From positions 434,001-498,000 of the forward strand of contig NZ_CP049715.1 of assembly GCF_011082725.1 (NCBI RefSeq): a DNA stretch of 64,000 nt. Reading direction: 5' to 3'. Within the stretch, counting starts at the first letter, position 1. The number at the start of each line of letters is the position of its first letter. The notes beneath the pieces are model-generated. The model saw nothing but the letters and a program-made list of their open reading frames with translations, was not told the DNA's origin and ran no database searches. Positions 1 through 9,847 of the stretch are shown here, piece by piece. The position numbers and the translations under genes were made by a program. This DNA is from Apibacter sp. B3706. Its GTDB lineage: Bacteria; Bacteroidota; Bacteroidia; Flavobacteriales; Weeksellaceae.

Positions 1-2012
1 TTGTTTTTCATGAAATAACCAAAAATGCCATACAAAAAGCCATTCAAAACCCCAGAAATATAGATATTAATCTGGTTAATGCACAACAGGCCCGAAGAGT
101 GTTGGACCGATTGGTAGGATTTGAAATGTCACCTATTCTTTGGTCTAAAATAAAAGCCGGATTATCTGCAGGAAGAGTACAATCTGTGGCTGTACGTTTG
201 ATCTGTGAAAGAGAAAAGGAAATTGAAAAATTTATTCCGGTTCCTACGTATAAAGTTGAAGCAGATTTTTACAATAAATCTCATAATTTATTAAAAAGTA
301 AATTAAATACTGATTTTCAAGACTATTCTAAGGCATTAGATTTTATACAAAGAGCCCAAGGGAAAACATTTACCATATCCAATGTTGAGACTCGTCCAAG
401 TAAAAGAAGTCCATCAGCCCCTTTCACTACATCTACTTTACAACAAGAAGCTGCCAAATTAGGATTTTCAGTTAGTAGAACAATGATGTTAGCTCAACAG
501 CTCTACGAATCGGGGTACATTACCTACATGAGAACCGATAGCGTCAATTTATCAGAAGAAGCTTTGAATTCTGCAAAAGATGTAATTATTGGACAATATG
601 GAAAAGAATATTTAAATACACGTCAATATACCACAAAAAATAAGTCGGCTCAAGAAGCTCACGAAGCTATTCGTCCAACCAATTTATCCGTACAAGAAGC
701 AGGGGCAGATGATTCACAAAAGAAACTATATCATTTAATTTGGAGAAGAACTTTGGCTTCACAAATGGCCGATGCTAAATTAGAAAGAACAATTGTCGAT
801 ATATCAAATCCGGAATTAAAAGAGAAGTTCGTAACAAAAGGAGAAGTTATTGTCTTTGATGGATTTTTAAAAGTATACCAAATTCAAAAAGAAGAAGATT
901 CAGCCGATGAAGACAATAATGAAGGACTCTTACCTGTCGTAGAAAAAGGAGAAGAAGTACAACTATCTCAAATTATTGGCGAAGAAAAATTCAGTAGGCC
1001 GGCAGCTAGATATAATGAAGCCTCTTTAGTAAGGAAATTAGAAGAATTAGGTATCGGGCGTCCTTCCACATATGCTCCTACTATTTCTACAATTCAAAAA
1101 AGACAATATGTGGAAATCAGAGATTTAGATCCCAAACAAAGGGAGGTTAAGAAAATTCTTTTAAAAGATGATACTATAAAAGAAAGTGTTGAAATTGAAA
1201 ATTATGGAGCGGATCGAAGGAAATTAATGCCGACAGATATAGGATTAGTTGTAAATGAATTTTTGACGGAACATTTTCCAACCATATTAGATTATGGCTT
1301 CACAGCAAAGGTTGAAGAAGACTTTGACAATATAGCCGGAGGAAATGAAAACTGGAAAGAAATGCTGACAGGTTTTTATGATGATTTTCACCCCCATGTA
1401 GAAGAAGTAAAAGAAACGGCAGAAAGAGCTACAGGAGAAAGATTATTAGGTCAAGATCCTATAAGCGGTAAAAATATTTATGCTCGCATAGGCAGATTCG
1501 GTCCAATGATTCAAATGGGTGAAACCGAAGATGAAGAAAAGCCTAAATTCGCCGGTTTAATGAAAGGGCAACACATAAATTCAATCACTTTAGAAGAATC
1601 GCTTAAATTATTTGAATTGCCTAAGTATTTAGGAGATTATGAAGATAAAAAAGTTGAAGTAAATACGGGAAGATTTGGTCCTTATGTTAAACATAACAGC
1701 AAGTTTTTTTCCTTAAAACCTAAAGAAGGAGATGAAATTTCAACCATTACTTTAGAAAGAGCTATCGAATTAATAGAAGCGAAAAGGGAAGCAGACAGAA
1801 ATAAATTTATTAAAGCATTTGAATCAGAAGATCCAATTATTGAAATTTTAAATGGAAGATGGGGGCCTTATATTAAACAAGGAAAAGAAAATTATAAAAT
1901 CCCTAAAGACACGGAAGCCGATAAAATAACTCTTGAAGATGTCAAAAAATTAATCTCGGAATCAGGTAGTAAAACCAAGCCTAAATCCAAAACCAAATCA
2001 AAAAAGAAATAA
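1..2012 (+). CDS. topA: DNA topoisomerase I, 3' part (5' end outside window)
   Basis: Type IA topoisomerase that relaxes negatively supercoiled DNA through a tyrosine-DNA link. The frame is open from base 3, and the residues just upstream of the GTG at 99 (NAQQARRVLDRLVGF) are typical family sequence, so 99 is not the start; the Toprim domain lies before the window. The active-site tyrosine region is GYITYMRTDS, coded near 520-540. The C-terminal part carries three GRFGP/GRWGP-type repeats (near 1495, 1670 and 1855), as in flavobacterial TopA, which replace zinc fingers, and ends in a Lys/Ser-rich tail. The stop codon directly abuts the next gene, suggesting co-transcription. Identification is firm; only the length is unknown. 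Confidence 0.96.
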   Translation, partial: VFHEITKNAIQKAIQNPRNIDINLVNAQQARRVLDRLVGFEMSPILWSKIKAGLSAGRVQSVAVRLICEREKEIEKFIPVPTYKVEADFYNKSHNLLKSKLNTDFQDYSKALDFIQRAQGKTFTISNVETRPSKRSPSAPFTTSTLQQEAAKLGFSVSRTMMLAQQLYESGYITYMRTDSVNLSEEALNSAKDVIIGQYGKEYLNTRQYTTKNKSAQEAHEAIRPTNLSVQEAGADDSQKKLYHLIWRRTLASQMADAKLERTIVDISNPELKEKFVTKGEVIVFDGFLKVYQIQKEEDSADEDNNEGLLPVVEKGEEVQLSQIIGEEKFSRPAARYNEASLVRKLEELGIGRPSTYAPTISTIQKRQYVEIRDLDPKQREVKKILLKDDTIKESVEIENYGADRRKLMPTDIGLVVNEFLTEHFPTILDYGFTAKVEEDFDNIAGGNENWKEMLTGFYDDFHPHVEEVKETAERATGERLLGQDPISGKNIYARIGRFGPMIQMGETEDEEKPKFAGLMKGQHINSITLEESLKLFELPKYLGDYEDKKVEVNTGRFGPYVKHNSKFFSLKPKEGDEISTITLERAIELIEAKREADRNKFIKAFESEDPIIEILNGRWGPYIKQGKENYKIPKDTEADKITLEDVKKLISESGSKTKPKSKTKSKKK

Positions 2013-3131
2013 GTGGAAGCATTGCGAGATTTTTTGCATCCGGTAGATGAATCTTTGATATATGCACAACCGGATTCAGTAGGAAGCAAGATACAATTTT
2101 ACTGGGATAAAAAACTTGAAGAGAATAGTGTTGTAATAATTGGTTGTCCCGATTTAAGAGGTACCGGCCATAAAAAAGAGTTTTCCAATTTAAGGTTGAT
2201 CCGTGAAGAATTCTATCAATTAGTATGGAATGATTGGAATTTAAAGTTGTATGATTTGGGAGATATAATTCCTGGAAATGAATGGGAGGATACAGATTTT
2301 GCTCTCAAAAAAGTATTAGAAGAATTATTGGAAATGAAGGTACAACCCATTATCTTAGGTGGAAATATGGGACTGAATTATACCGCCTATAAAGCACTTT
2401 CTATACTAAAAAAGCCTTTAAATTATACCGCAGTTGATACGAAAATTGAAATTGGAAATACAGAAGGAAAGCTAACGGATAAAAATTATCTTTCCAAGAT
2501 GATAGTTGAAGATTTTAATTTACTTTTCAATTTTACTAATATAGGATATCAAAGTTACTACGTACCTCAATCAACATTAAAAAAATTTAACACCTTAGAT
2601 TTTGAAGGCATACGTTTAGGAAATATAACAACAAATATAAAAGATTCAGAGCCTATATTCAGAAGCTCTGATTTTGTAGGGATCAATTTGGACTCTGTAG
2701 AGTCTTATGATGGTACTCTCTCAACCGGAAGTACGGTAAACGGATTCACCAATCGTGAAATTTGTGGTTTATCAAGGTATATAGGTTTATCTAAACAGGT
2801 AAAAATAATAGGGATCTATAATTTTTTAGGATATTCATACAATAAAATGAATGAAAAATTAGTTTCTCAAATTTTGTGGTATCTGATAGAAGGTAAAAAT
2901 CAGCAAGAATATTATGAAAATGATGAATACATAAAATATACTGTTTTACATGAAGATAAAGAGTTGGTCTTTTTAAAAGATAAATATGTCGATAGATGGT
3001 GGTTGGCTATCGATTTTGAGGACAATGAAAATCTTCCTTTCTTAGTTCCGTGTTCATTAAATGATTACAAAGAAGCTTTAGAAGGAAATGTTCCCGAGCG
3101 ATATTGGAAAACTTTCAAAAAGTTTTTATAA
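2013..3131 (+). CDS. arginase/formimidoylglutamase-fold protein with degenerate metal site
   Basis: 372 residues with the order of motifs of the ureohydrolase (arginase/agmatinase/formimidoylglutamase) family, but most manganese ligands are changed: the GGxH block reads GGNMG, the DAHxD block reads DTKIE, and the SxDxDxxDP block reads GINLDSVES. A normal binuclear manganese site therefore looks impossible, so a hydrolase role is doubtful; a structural or regulatory role is inference. It starts with GTG on the base after the topA stop, with no good ribosome site, suggesting translational coupling. It ends about 100 bases before gldK. I recall family members at this position near gldK in other flavobacteria, but cannot verify that here. 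Confidence 0.75.
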   Translation: MEALRDFLHPVDESLIYAQPDSVGSKIQFYWDKKLEENSVVIIGCPDLRGTGHKKEFSNLRLIREEFYQLVWNDWNLKLYDLGDIIPGNEWEDTDFALKKVLEELLEMKVQPIILGGNMGLNYTAYKALSILKKPLNYTAVDTKIEIGNTEGKLTDKNYLSKMIVEDFNLLFNFTNIGYQSYYVPQSTLKKFNTLDFEGIRLGNITTNIKDSEPIFRSSDFVGINLDSVESYDGTLSTGSTVNGFTNREICGLSRYIGLSKQVKIIGIYNFLGYSYNKMNEKLVSQILWYLIEGKNQQEYYENDEYIKYTVLHEDKELVFLKDKYVDRWWLAIDFEDNENLPFLVPCSLNDYKEALEGNVPERYWKTFKKFL

Positions 3132-3238
3132 ACGGCCACAGATAAAATTAACGCTGATTTTAATAGAAGAACAAAAAAATTTTTAAATAAAATAAAAAAA
3201 TAGTAGTTTTACAATTTTTAAAAGAAACTTTGGTTATA

Positions 3239-4651
3239 ATGAGAAAAGTATTATTACTCTTATTGGCAACGTCAACAATAATTTCTTGTAATTCATCCAA
3301 AAAAGGAAGAGCAGGAAAACCGGGATCACAAGGAGAGATTGTAGTTACGCAAAAGAGTCAGCAATGGAATAACAAAAAACCGTATGGTATGGTTCCTATT
3401 CCGGGTGGAGCTTTTGTTTTAGGGCAATCTGACATGGATTTCACCGGCACAAACACAAAAGCCCCTTTAACTACTGTTACCGTATCAGCATTTTATATGG
3501 ATGATACTGAAGTAACCAATGCTGAATATAGAGTATTTGTAAACTATGTTAAAGATTCCATTGTTCGTTCCCTATTAGCAGAAAGAGGAGGTGAAGAAGG
3601 AGGAGAAGGAATAGGAAGATATTCTTATTTAAACAAAAAATCAGAAAAAGAACAGACTGCATATCAGCAAATGTTGGAAGAACAGGGGGGGAGAGAAGGA
3701 TATGACGAATCTAAAAAGTTAGATTGGTCGGTGCCTTTAGAATGGAATACTTCCAGATACCCTGATGTTGCTTATGCAGAAGTATTAGAATCATTATATT
3801 ACCCGCCGGAAGAAAGATTCAACAATGAAAGAGTTATAGATGCTAGAAAATTAATTTACCAATTCACATGGATTGATCAACTGGAGGCAGTTAAAAATAA
3901 AGGTAGAGGTAAAGATTTTCTTAGAAGAGAAGAAATAGCTATTTATCCGGATACGACTGTATGGCTGAGAGATTTTAATTATTCTTTTAATGAGCCTTTA
4001 TTTGAACAGTATTTTTGGCATAAAGCTTATTCTAAATATCCTGTAGTAGGGGTAACATGGGATCAAGCAAGAGCTTTTTGTGCTTATAGTACAAAATCTA
4101 AAAACGATTATAACCAAAGCAGAAAAAGAAAAATAGATAAAGTATTTCCGTATAGATTACCTTCAGAAGTTGAATGGGAATATGCTGCACGAGGAGGTTT
4201 AGAAAATGCTCCTTATCCATGGGGAGGACCTTATCTAATAGATGATAGAGGTTGCTATTTAGCCAATTTTAAACCTAAAAGAGGGGATTACATGGAAAAT
4301 GAAAATGGTTATTTATACACAGCCCCAGTTAAATCTTTCCGTAAAAACGGGTTTGGATTATATGATATGGCCGGTAATGTTTCTGAATGGACTGTTTCCG
4401 CATATAATAATAGTTCTTATATAATATCATCCACCTTAAATCCTTATTTAGGAAATAGAATTGAAGACCCTCGAAAAGTTATAAAAGGAGGATCATGGAA
4501 AGACATAGGTTACATGCTTATGGTGAGTGAAAGAGATTGGGAACATAAAGATTCAGCCAGAAGTTTTATTGGTTTTAGACGAGTTCAAACCATACCGGAA
4601 GGGGCTAAGGGTAGATTCCCGGTTGTTAAAAAACATGCTCCGGTAAGATAA
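3239..4651 (+). CDS. gldK: gliding motility / type IX secretion lipoprotein GldK
   Basis: GldK (PorK) is an outer-membrane lipoprotein that forms the periplasmic ring of the type IX secretion system with GldN. The ATG at 3239 gives a tidy lipoprotein signal, MRKVLLLLLATSTIISC, with the lipobox cysteine at about residue 17; an in-frame TTG at 3230 is less likely. The body is a formylglycine-generating-enzyme/sulfatase-modifying fold: PIPGGAFVLGQS near the N-terminus, YRLPSEVEWEYAARGG, GLYDMAGNVSEW and VIKGGSWKD towards the end. Length (470 residues) fits GldK. First gene of gldKLMN, transcribed rightwards. Confidence 0.96.
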   Translation: MRKVLLLLLATSTIISCNSSKKGRAGKPGSQGEIVVTQKSQQWNNKKPYGMVPIPGGAFVLGQSDMDFTGTNTKAPLTTVTVSAFYMDDTEVTNAEYRVFVNYVKDSIVRSLLAERGGEEGGEGIGRYSYLNKKSEKEQTAYQQMLEEQGGREGYDESKKLDWSVPLEWNTSRYPDVAYAEVLESLYYPPEERFNNERVIDARKLIYQFTWIDQLEAVKNKGRGKDFLRREEIAIYPDTTVWLRDFNYSFNEPLFEQYFWHKAYSKYPVVGVTWDQARAFCAYSTKSKNDYNQSRKRKIDKVFPYRLPSEVEWEYAARGGLENAPYPWGGPYLIDDRGCYLANFKPKRGDYMENENGYLYTAPVKSFRKNGFGLYDMAGNVSEWTVSAYNNSSYIISSTLNPYLGNRIEDPRKVIKGGSWKDIGYMLMVSERDWEHKDSARSFIGFRRVQTIPEGAKGRFPVVKKHAPVR

Positions 4652-4704
4652 TTAGTACTGATAATTAAATAATATATAGATAATAATTTAGAAAATTTAG
4701 AAAA

Positions 4705-5388
4705 ATGGCAAATCAAACAAAATCAAAGGATAAAGTGTTAAATATGGTGTACTCTTTAGGTGCAGCAGTAGTTATCATTGGTGCTTTATTTAAAATTAAT
4801 CACTGGGGATTAGGTCCTATAACCGGTAGTACCATATTGGCAATAGGTTTAATTGTAGAAGCTTTTATATTTGTGGTATTTGCGTTTGATCCACCTCCGG
4901 CTGAATATGAATGGGAAAAAGCATATCCGGAATTATTAGACGGTTCATCAGCACAGAAAAAATCAAAATCTCAAATAAAGGACTCATCCATACAAGAAGC
5001 AGAAATATCTTTGTCAACTAAATTAGATCAAATGCTTTCTCAAGCTAAATTAGATGCAGGATTATTGGAAAGATTACGAGGGGGTATAGAAAACTTTGGA
5101 CAAGCAGTTGAAGGAATTAACAAAACAGTAGAAGCTAGCTCTGTAACAGAAAAATATAAAAACCAATTAAGTATAGCTTCCTCACATTTAGAAAATTTAA
5201 ATGCTTTATACCAATTGCAATTAGATAATGGAAAAAAATATGCAGAAGCGAACCAAAAATTTGTGGATGATTTATCCAAAGCAGGAGAGTATTCTCATAC
5301 ATTCCAAAAACAATTAGCTGAATTAACAGCAAATCTAAACAACTTAAATAAGGTATATGGTGGTATGCTTAATGCCATGAAAGCTTAA
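4705..5388 (+). CDS. gldL: gliding motility / type IX secretion inner-membrane protein GldL
   Basis: GldL (PorL) is the inner-membrane partner of GldM in the proton-driven motor of type IX secretion. The 227-residue product has two membrane segments near its N-terminus (about residues 12-32 and 38-60, separated by KINHWGLGPITG), then PPPAEYEWEKAYPEL and a long alpha-helical cytoplasmic tail rich in Gln, Asn, Leu and Lys. This is the usual GldL layout. It lies 53 bases after gldK and 32 bases before gldM in an apparent operon. Confidence 0.96.
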   Translation: MANQTKSKDKVLNMVYSLGAAVVIIGALFKINHWGLGPITGSTILAIGLIVEAFIFVVFAFDPPPAEYEWEKAYPELLDGSSAQKKSKSQIKDSSIQEAEISLSTKLDQMLSQAKLDAGLLERLRGGIENFGQAVEGINKTVEASSVTEKYKNQLSIASSHLENLNALYQLQLDNGKKYAEANQKFVDDLSKAGEYSHTFQKQLAELTANLNNLNKVYGGMLNAMKA

Positions 5389-5420
5389 TAATTTTAAATT
5401 TAAAAATTAAATAAGTAAAA

Positions 5421-6947
5421 ATGGCAGCAGGAAAACAGACACCACGCCAGAAGATGATAAACCTAATGTATTTAGTGTTTATTGCTATGTTGGCAATGAA
5501 TGTAGACAGAGAGGTTTTACGTTCTTTCGAAGGTATAAATGAATCTTTACAATTATCCACAAAATTAACGGATGAAAACAATAAAACCTTTTATGAACAA
5601 ATCGATGCTAAAAAAGCCGATGGAAATGAAGGGTATGTAGAGATAGCAAAAAAATCAGATGAAGTTAAAAAACAAGCGCAGACAGCTGTAGATGCGATTG
5701 AAGAAGTAAAAAATCGTTTAGCGACAGCTGCAGAATATACTCCTCCTTCAGCAGGTGAAGAAACTAATTATAACTCGCTTCAAAATACAGATGTAGTTAA
5801 TAAAGTGTTCTTTGCAAATGATAACACAGCTACAAAAGATGTGCAAGATATGATTGCAAAGGTTAAAACATTTACCCAATTTATTTTGCAAGGAGCGAAT
5901 GAGAATGCAAAGAAAAGGATTGATCAATTATTTGATTTTACAGATAAACAAAATAAACCGTGGATTGTTAATCAATTTTATGATCAACCTATGATTTCAG
6001 CTCTAACTAACTTAACAAGATTACAATCAAATATTAGAACTGAAGAAGGAAACAGAGTTAGAGATTTATTAGCTAACAAACTGCAAGATGAAATCGAATT
6101 GAAAGCCTTTGTTCCAATCGTTTCTGCACCTAAATTCGTTAGAGCAGGAGAGAAATTTAATGTTACAATTGGTTTCGGTGCATATGATAACTCATTAAAA
6201 GGATCTATAACTCTGAACGGACGAAATATTCCTTTATCAGAAGGAAAAGCTATAGTTAATATGGTTGCTTCCGGAGTAGGAAAACAACGTTTATCAGGTA
6301 ATATCTCATACCAAACAGCAAATGGTATTAAAACAGAATCGTTTGACGAAACATACGAAGTTGTTCAAGATGTTGTTAAAGATTTACCAACCGGAGGAAC
6401 TGTAGTAGCAGATAAAATGAATGTAGTTTATAGAGGTGTAGATAACCCTATGAGCGGATCGGTTACCGGAGTTGATGCATCTACTATCAGTATGAGTACT
6501 TCAAACGGTAGTCTTTCAAGATCAGGAAAAGGTTGGATATATAAAGCAGGTTCAGGAACAACTACCAACTTTACCATTTCAGGAAAAACTTCTTCTGGAA
6601 AAACTGTTTCTACAACTGTTGCATTTAGAATTAAGAATGTACCTAAAGCGCAAGGTACCATACGAGGTGCGAATGTAGTAAGTATGCCGCCTAGCTCCGT
6701 ATCTAATCAAACTGTATCAGCAGCTATACCGGATTTTGAGTTCCCTGTTACCTTTAATGTTACCGGATTTAAATTGAAGAGACCGGGAGCAGCAGCGAGA
6801 CCTTATTCCGGAAATTCATTAAGACCGGCTGCAGATTATTTAAAAGGATTAAAATCAGGTGATCAAGTATTAATATTTGATATTTCTGCTACAGCATCCG
6901 GAATATCTCAACAAAGTATTTCACCTATTCTTATAAATGTTCAATAA
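5421..6947 (+). CDS. gldM: gliding motility / type IX secretion motor protein GldM
   Basis: GldM (PorM) spans the periplasm and links the GldL motor to the GldK/GldN ring. The 508-residue product starts MAAGKQTPRQKMINLMYLV and has one N-terminal membrane helix (about residues 13-30) followed by a large periplasmic region: a helical part, then beta-rich domains with VSAPKFVRAGEKFNVTIGFG and a C-terminal GPGAA-type segment. Length and N-terminus match the family closely. The end lies 28 bases before the gldN start at 6976. Confidence 0.96.
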   Translation: MAAGKQTPRQKMINLMYLVFIAMLAMNVDREVLRSFEGINESLQLSTKLTDENNKTFYEQIDAKKADGNEGYVEIAKKSDEVKKQAQTAVDAIEEVKNRLATAAEYTPPSAGEETNYNSLQNTDVVNKVFFANDNTATKDVQDMIAKVKTFTQFILQGANENAKKRIDQLFDFTDKQNKPWIVNQFYDQPMISALTNLTRLQSNIRTEEGNRVRDLLANKLQDEIELKAFVPIVSAPKFVRAGEKFNVTIGFGAYDNSLKGSITLNGRNIPLSEGKAIVNMVASGVGKQRLSGNISYQTANGIKTESFDETYEVVQDVVKDLPTGGTVVADKMNVVYRGVDNPMSGSVTGVDASTISMSTSNGSLSRSGKGWIYKAGSGTTTNFTISGKTSSGKTVSTTVAFRIKNVPKAQGTIRGANVVSMPPSSVSNQTVSAAIPDFEFPVTFNVTGFKLKRPGAAARPYSGNSLRPAADYLKGLKSGDQVLIFDISATASGISQQSISPILINVQ

Positions 6948-6975
6948 AAAAGAAATTAATAATACTATTTTTAAC

Positions 6976-7911
6976 ATGAAATCTTTATTACTTAGCTTAA
7001 CAGTCTTAATAAGTTCAGGAGCATTTGCACAAAATATCTTAAATGCAAAGTCCCCTGTTGAATTAAGAGAAATGAGAGAAGAGAGGTATGATATTGTAAA
7101 TGGAACGGATACAATTTCTACTGCTCCGACTGTCTTACCCTATGGGTATATTGAAGATAAAGATATTTTATGGTCTAAAGTAGTATGGGAGATTATAGAT
7201 TTAAATGAAAAATTAAATCAACCTTATTACTATTCTTATGAGGATGTTTCAGCAACTTATATCTCCCTATACGATGCTCTTTTTAAGGGTATTGATTCAG
7301 GAAACATAACTGAAGTATATGATGATGATAACTTTACATCAAGAATTTCACCCGAAAATCTTCAAAATAAAATCCAAGCAATAAGAGAATCCGAGTGGCT
7401 TCAAGATAAAAGAGCTTCCGGGGAAGAAATTACTGCTCAAGATTTGGTTGAAGGAGTAGATCATTTTAAAACGGATACACGTAGCGTGAAATTAATTAAG
7501 ATTAAAGGAATGTGGTATATAGATAAACGATTAGGTCAAATGAAATATCGTTTGTTGGGAATTGCACCTATGGGACCGGATCCTCAAGTCATGGGGCTTT
7601 CAGAAGCCGCTATGCTTGGCTATCAAGGAGATGAAGAGTTGATCGACTTATTTTGGATATTTTATCCGGGAGCTAGAGAAGTTTTATCCAGTTGTACAGT
7701 GTATAATCCTAAAAACGGATCTTCAGCAATTACCTATGATGATGTTCTTAACGCAAGACGATTCAGTTCAATTATTTATAAATCGCAATCTGAATATGGT
7801 GACGGGTTGATATCAAATTATATACCCGGAGATGCAAAATCTCAGCTTGAAGAAAGTAATAGAATTAAAAATGAAATTCTACAGAAAGAAAACAATATGT
7901 GGAATTATTAA
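6976..7911 (+). CDS. gldN: gliding motility / type IX secretion protein GldN
   Basis: GldN (PorN) is the periplasmic partner of GldK in the type IX secretion ring. The ATG at 6976 gives a clean signal peptide (MKSLLLSLTVLISSGAFAQ); a frame-open upstream start at 6937 would overlap gldM and bury the signal. The 311-residue product has the family blocks YGYIEDKDILWSKVVWEIIDLNEKLNQP and LLGIAPMGPDPQ. A strong terminator follows at 7935-7973, closing the gldKLMN unit. GldK, L, M and N are needed for secretion in non-gliding species too, so the set does not prove gliding. Confidence 0.95.
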   Translation: MKSLLLSLTVLISSGAFAQNILNAKSPVELREMREERYDIVNGTDTISTAPTVLPYGYIEDKDILWSKVVWEIIDLNEKLNQPYYYSYEDVSATYISLYDALFKGIDSGNITEVYDDDNFTSRISPENLQNKIQAIRESEWLQDKRASGEEITAQDLVEGVDHFKTDTRSVKLIKIKGMWYIDKRLGQMKYRLLGIAPMGPDPQVMGLSEAAMLGYQGDEELIDLFWIFYPGAREVLSSCTVYNPKNGSSAITYDDVLNARRFSSIIYKSQSEYGDGLISNYIPGDAKSQLEESNRIKNEILQKENNMWNY

Positions 7912-7934
7912 TTATATGAATTTTAATAAAATAC

Positions 7935-7973
7935 AGTCCTGAATCACACAAATTGATTCAGGACTTTTTTTTT
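7935..7973 (+). terminator. terminator after gldN
   Basis: Perfect 12-base-pair stem (AGTCCTGAATCA at 7935-7946, partner at 7954-7965) with a 7-base loop and a run of nine T. It ends the gldKLMN transcript. Confidence 0.92.
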
Positions 7974-8014
7974 ATCTTTACAAAAAATACACTACTTCCG
8001 ATAATATAAAAAGT

Positions 8015-9058
8015 ATGTTAGATTATCTTATTATAGGTCAAGGATTGGCAGGTTCCTGTTTGGCTCATAAATTATATAAAGAAAACAAATCATTTAAAAT
8101 AATAGATATAGTTTCCAACTCGGCTTCATTTGTTTCATCGGGAATGTATAATCCCGTGGTATTAAAACGATTTACGCCCGTTTGGAACGCAGAAATTGAA
8201 ATTGATAAATTACGTAAAGAATTTACAGAATTTGAAGATTTATTACAGGTAAAACTAGTTTATAATTCAAATTTATACAGAATTTTTGCGAATGAGGACG
8301 AAGTTAAAACTTGGAAAAAAAAGTCTGTAAGGAATGAAAATTTAAAACCTTTTTTAGATACTGAAATTTATGATTCGATCAATCCAAATATTATAGCAAA
8401 ATTTGGAATGGGAAGAGTTTATAAGGCTGGAAAGATATTTGTTAGAGAACTTTTAAGGGAATTTAGAAAATTTTTACTTAATGAAAATAGGATAATTGAC
8501 GATATATTTGATTTTAATCAATTAACAAATGAGATAAATCATTATGAATATAAAGGAATTAAAGCTAAAAAAGTCGTATTTTGTGATGGATATGCTTTAA
8601 AGTATAACCCTTTTTTTAGCTATCTTCCTATGGAAGGTGTCAAAGGCGAAACCATGGTAATTCATGCCGATGGATTAGGCCTTTCTGATATCGTAAAAGC
8701 TAAGGTTTTTATTATGCCTATGGAAAAAGACTATTATTATATAGGAGCTACTTATCATTATCGTGAAGTAAATGATGAAATATCTGAAGAAGGACAGAGC
8801 GAACTAATTAATAATTTGAATAAGTTTTTAACTATTGATTATAAAATTATTAAAAAATTTGCAGGAATACGACCTACAGTTGTTGATCGTCGACCCTTAT
8901 TAGGAGAGCATTCTGAACATAAAAATATGTTTATATTTAATGGTTTGGGTAGCAGGGGAGTTATGTTAGCCCCTATTATGGCTGAAGAGTTATTTGATTA
9001 TATGGAAAATGGAAAAGAATTAATGTCAGAGGTAAATATTAATAGATTTAATTTATAA
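8015..9058 (+). CDS. FAD-dependent oxidoreductase (DAO family)
   Basis: 347-residue cytosolic flavoprotein of the D-amino-acid-oxidase/glycine-oxidase superfamily. The N-terminus carries the FAD-binding motif IIGQGLAGSCLAHKL, the middle has GVKGETMVIHADG, and the C-terminus has the second flavin-contact block GIRPTVVDRRPLLG followed by NGLGSRGVMLAP. The substrate cannot be read from the sequence. It is followed one base later by the rhomboid gene, so the two are probably co-transcribed. Confidence 0.85.
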   Translation: MLDYLIIGQGLAGSCLAHKLYKENKSFKIIDIVSNSASFVSSGMYNPVVLKRFTPVWNAEIEIDKLRKEFTEFEDLLQVKLVYNSNLYRIFANEDEVKTWKKKSVRNENLKPFLDTEIYDSINPNIIAKFGMGRVYKAGKIFVRELLREFRKFLLNENRIIDDIFDFNQLTNEINHYEYKGIKAKKVVFCDGYALKYNPFFSYLPMEGVKGETMVIHADGLGLSDIVKAKVFIMPMEKDYYYIGATYHYREVNDEISEEGQSELINNLNKFLTIDYKIIKKFAGIRPTVVDRRPLLGEHSEHKNMFIFNGLGSRGVMLAPIMAEELFDYMENGKELMSEVNINRFNL

Positions 9059-9059
9059 A

Positions 9060-9728
9060 ATGGAAAATTCAAATATTATTGTAATAGGTATTATTATAAT
9101 TACCAGTGTACTTAGTTTTAAAGGATTTAAAGATCAGAATTTTTTTAACCGTTATAAGTTTAATATCGATGCTATTTTAAAAGGAAAACAATGGGAAAGG
9201 ATGATTACTTCAGCATTTTTACACGGAGATATTGCTCATTTGTTTTTCAATATGTATGCCTTTTATTTTTTTTCAGTCTTTTTACTAAATTATGGAAATC
9301 TGTTTTTTCTTATAACATACTTCGGATCCATTATAAGCGGTAATTTATTGGCATTATGGATGCATAAAAATAATCCACAATATAGTGCAATAGGAGCTTC
9401 GGGCGGTGTATCCGGGATTTTATTTGCTACAATTATTATAAATTCAGAAATTTCAATAGGAATTTTTCCTTTACCATTTTCTATTCCGGGATGGATTTTT
9501 GGTGTTGTTTATTTAACCTATTCTTTATATGGAATGAAGACTCAATTGGGTAATATTGGACATGATGCTCATTTAGGAGGAGCACTTTTTGGTATTCTTT
9601 GCGGGCTCTTGTTTGTTAGTGAGTATCCCTATTATCCTTTTACTAATTTTAGACCCATTTATTTATTATTAATGCTAATTCCTATCGCATATTTAATCTA
9701 CTTAATTGTTAATAAACACAAAGAATAA
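9060..9728 (+). CDS. rhomboid family intramembrane serine protease
   Basis: 222-residue integral membrane protein with about six hydrophobic segments. The catalytic serine motif is GASGGVSG (about residues 113-120), the catalytic histidine is in HDAHLGGALFG, and the early block GDIAHLFFNMYAFYFF matches the conserved HxxxN region. Both members of the Ser-His dyad are present, so it is likely active; the substrate is unknown. The start codon follows the stop of the oxidoreductase gene by one base. Confidence 0.92.
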   Translation: MENSNIIVIGIIIITSVLSFKGFKDQNFFNRYKFNIDAILKGKQWERMITSAFLHGDIAHLFFNMYAFYFFSVFLLNYGNLFFLITYFGSIISGNLLALWMHKNNPQYSAIGASGGVSGILFATIIINSEISIGIFPLPFSIPGWIFGVVYLTYSLYGMKTQLGNIGHDAHLGGALFGILCGLLFVSEYPYYPFTNFRPIYLLLMLIPIAYLIYLIVNKHKE

Positions 9729-9847
9729 GCACTTTTAATCAACCATAATTTTTAAATGTTTTTATTTTAAGTAATAGTGATTGTATTATAATTAAAATTT
9801 AAGATATAACTTAATTGGTTAAAATAATCATAGAAACAATTACTTAT

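Noticed and set aside
5421-7911. gldN start at 6937 overlapping gldM
   Set aside because: The ATG at 6976 gives a standard signal peptide, whereas the longer form would place charged residues before it and overlap gldM.
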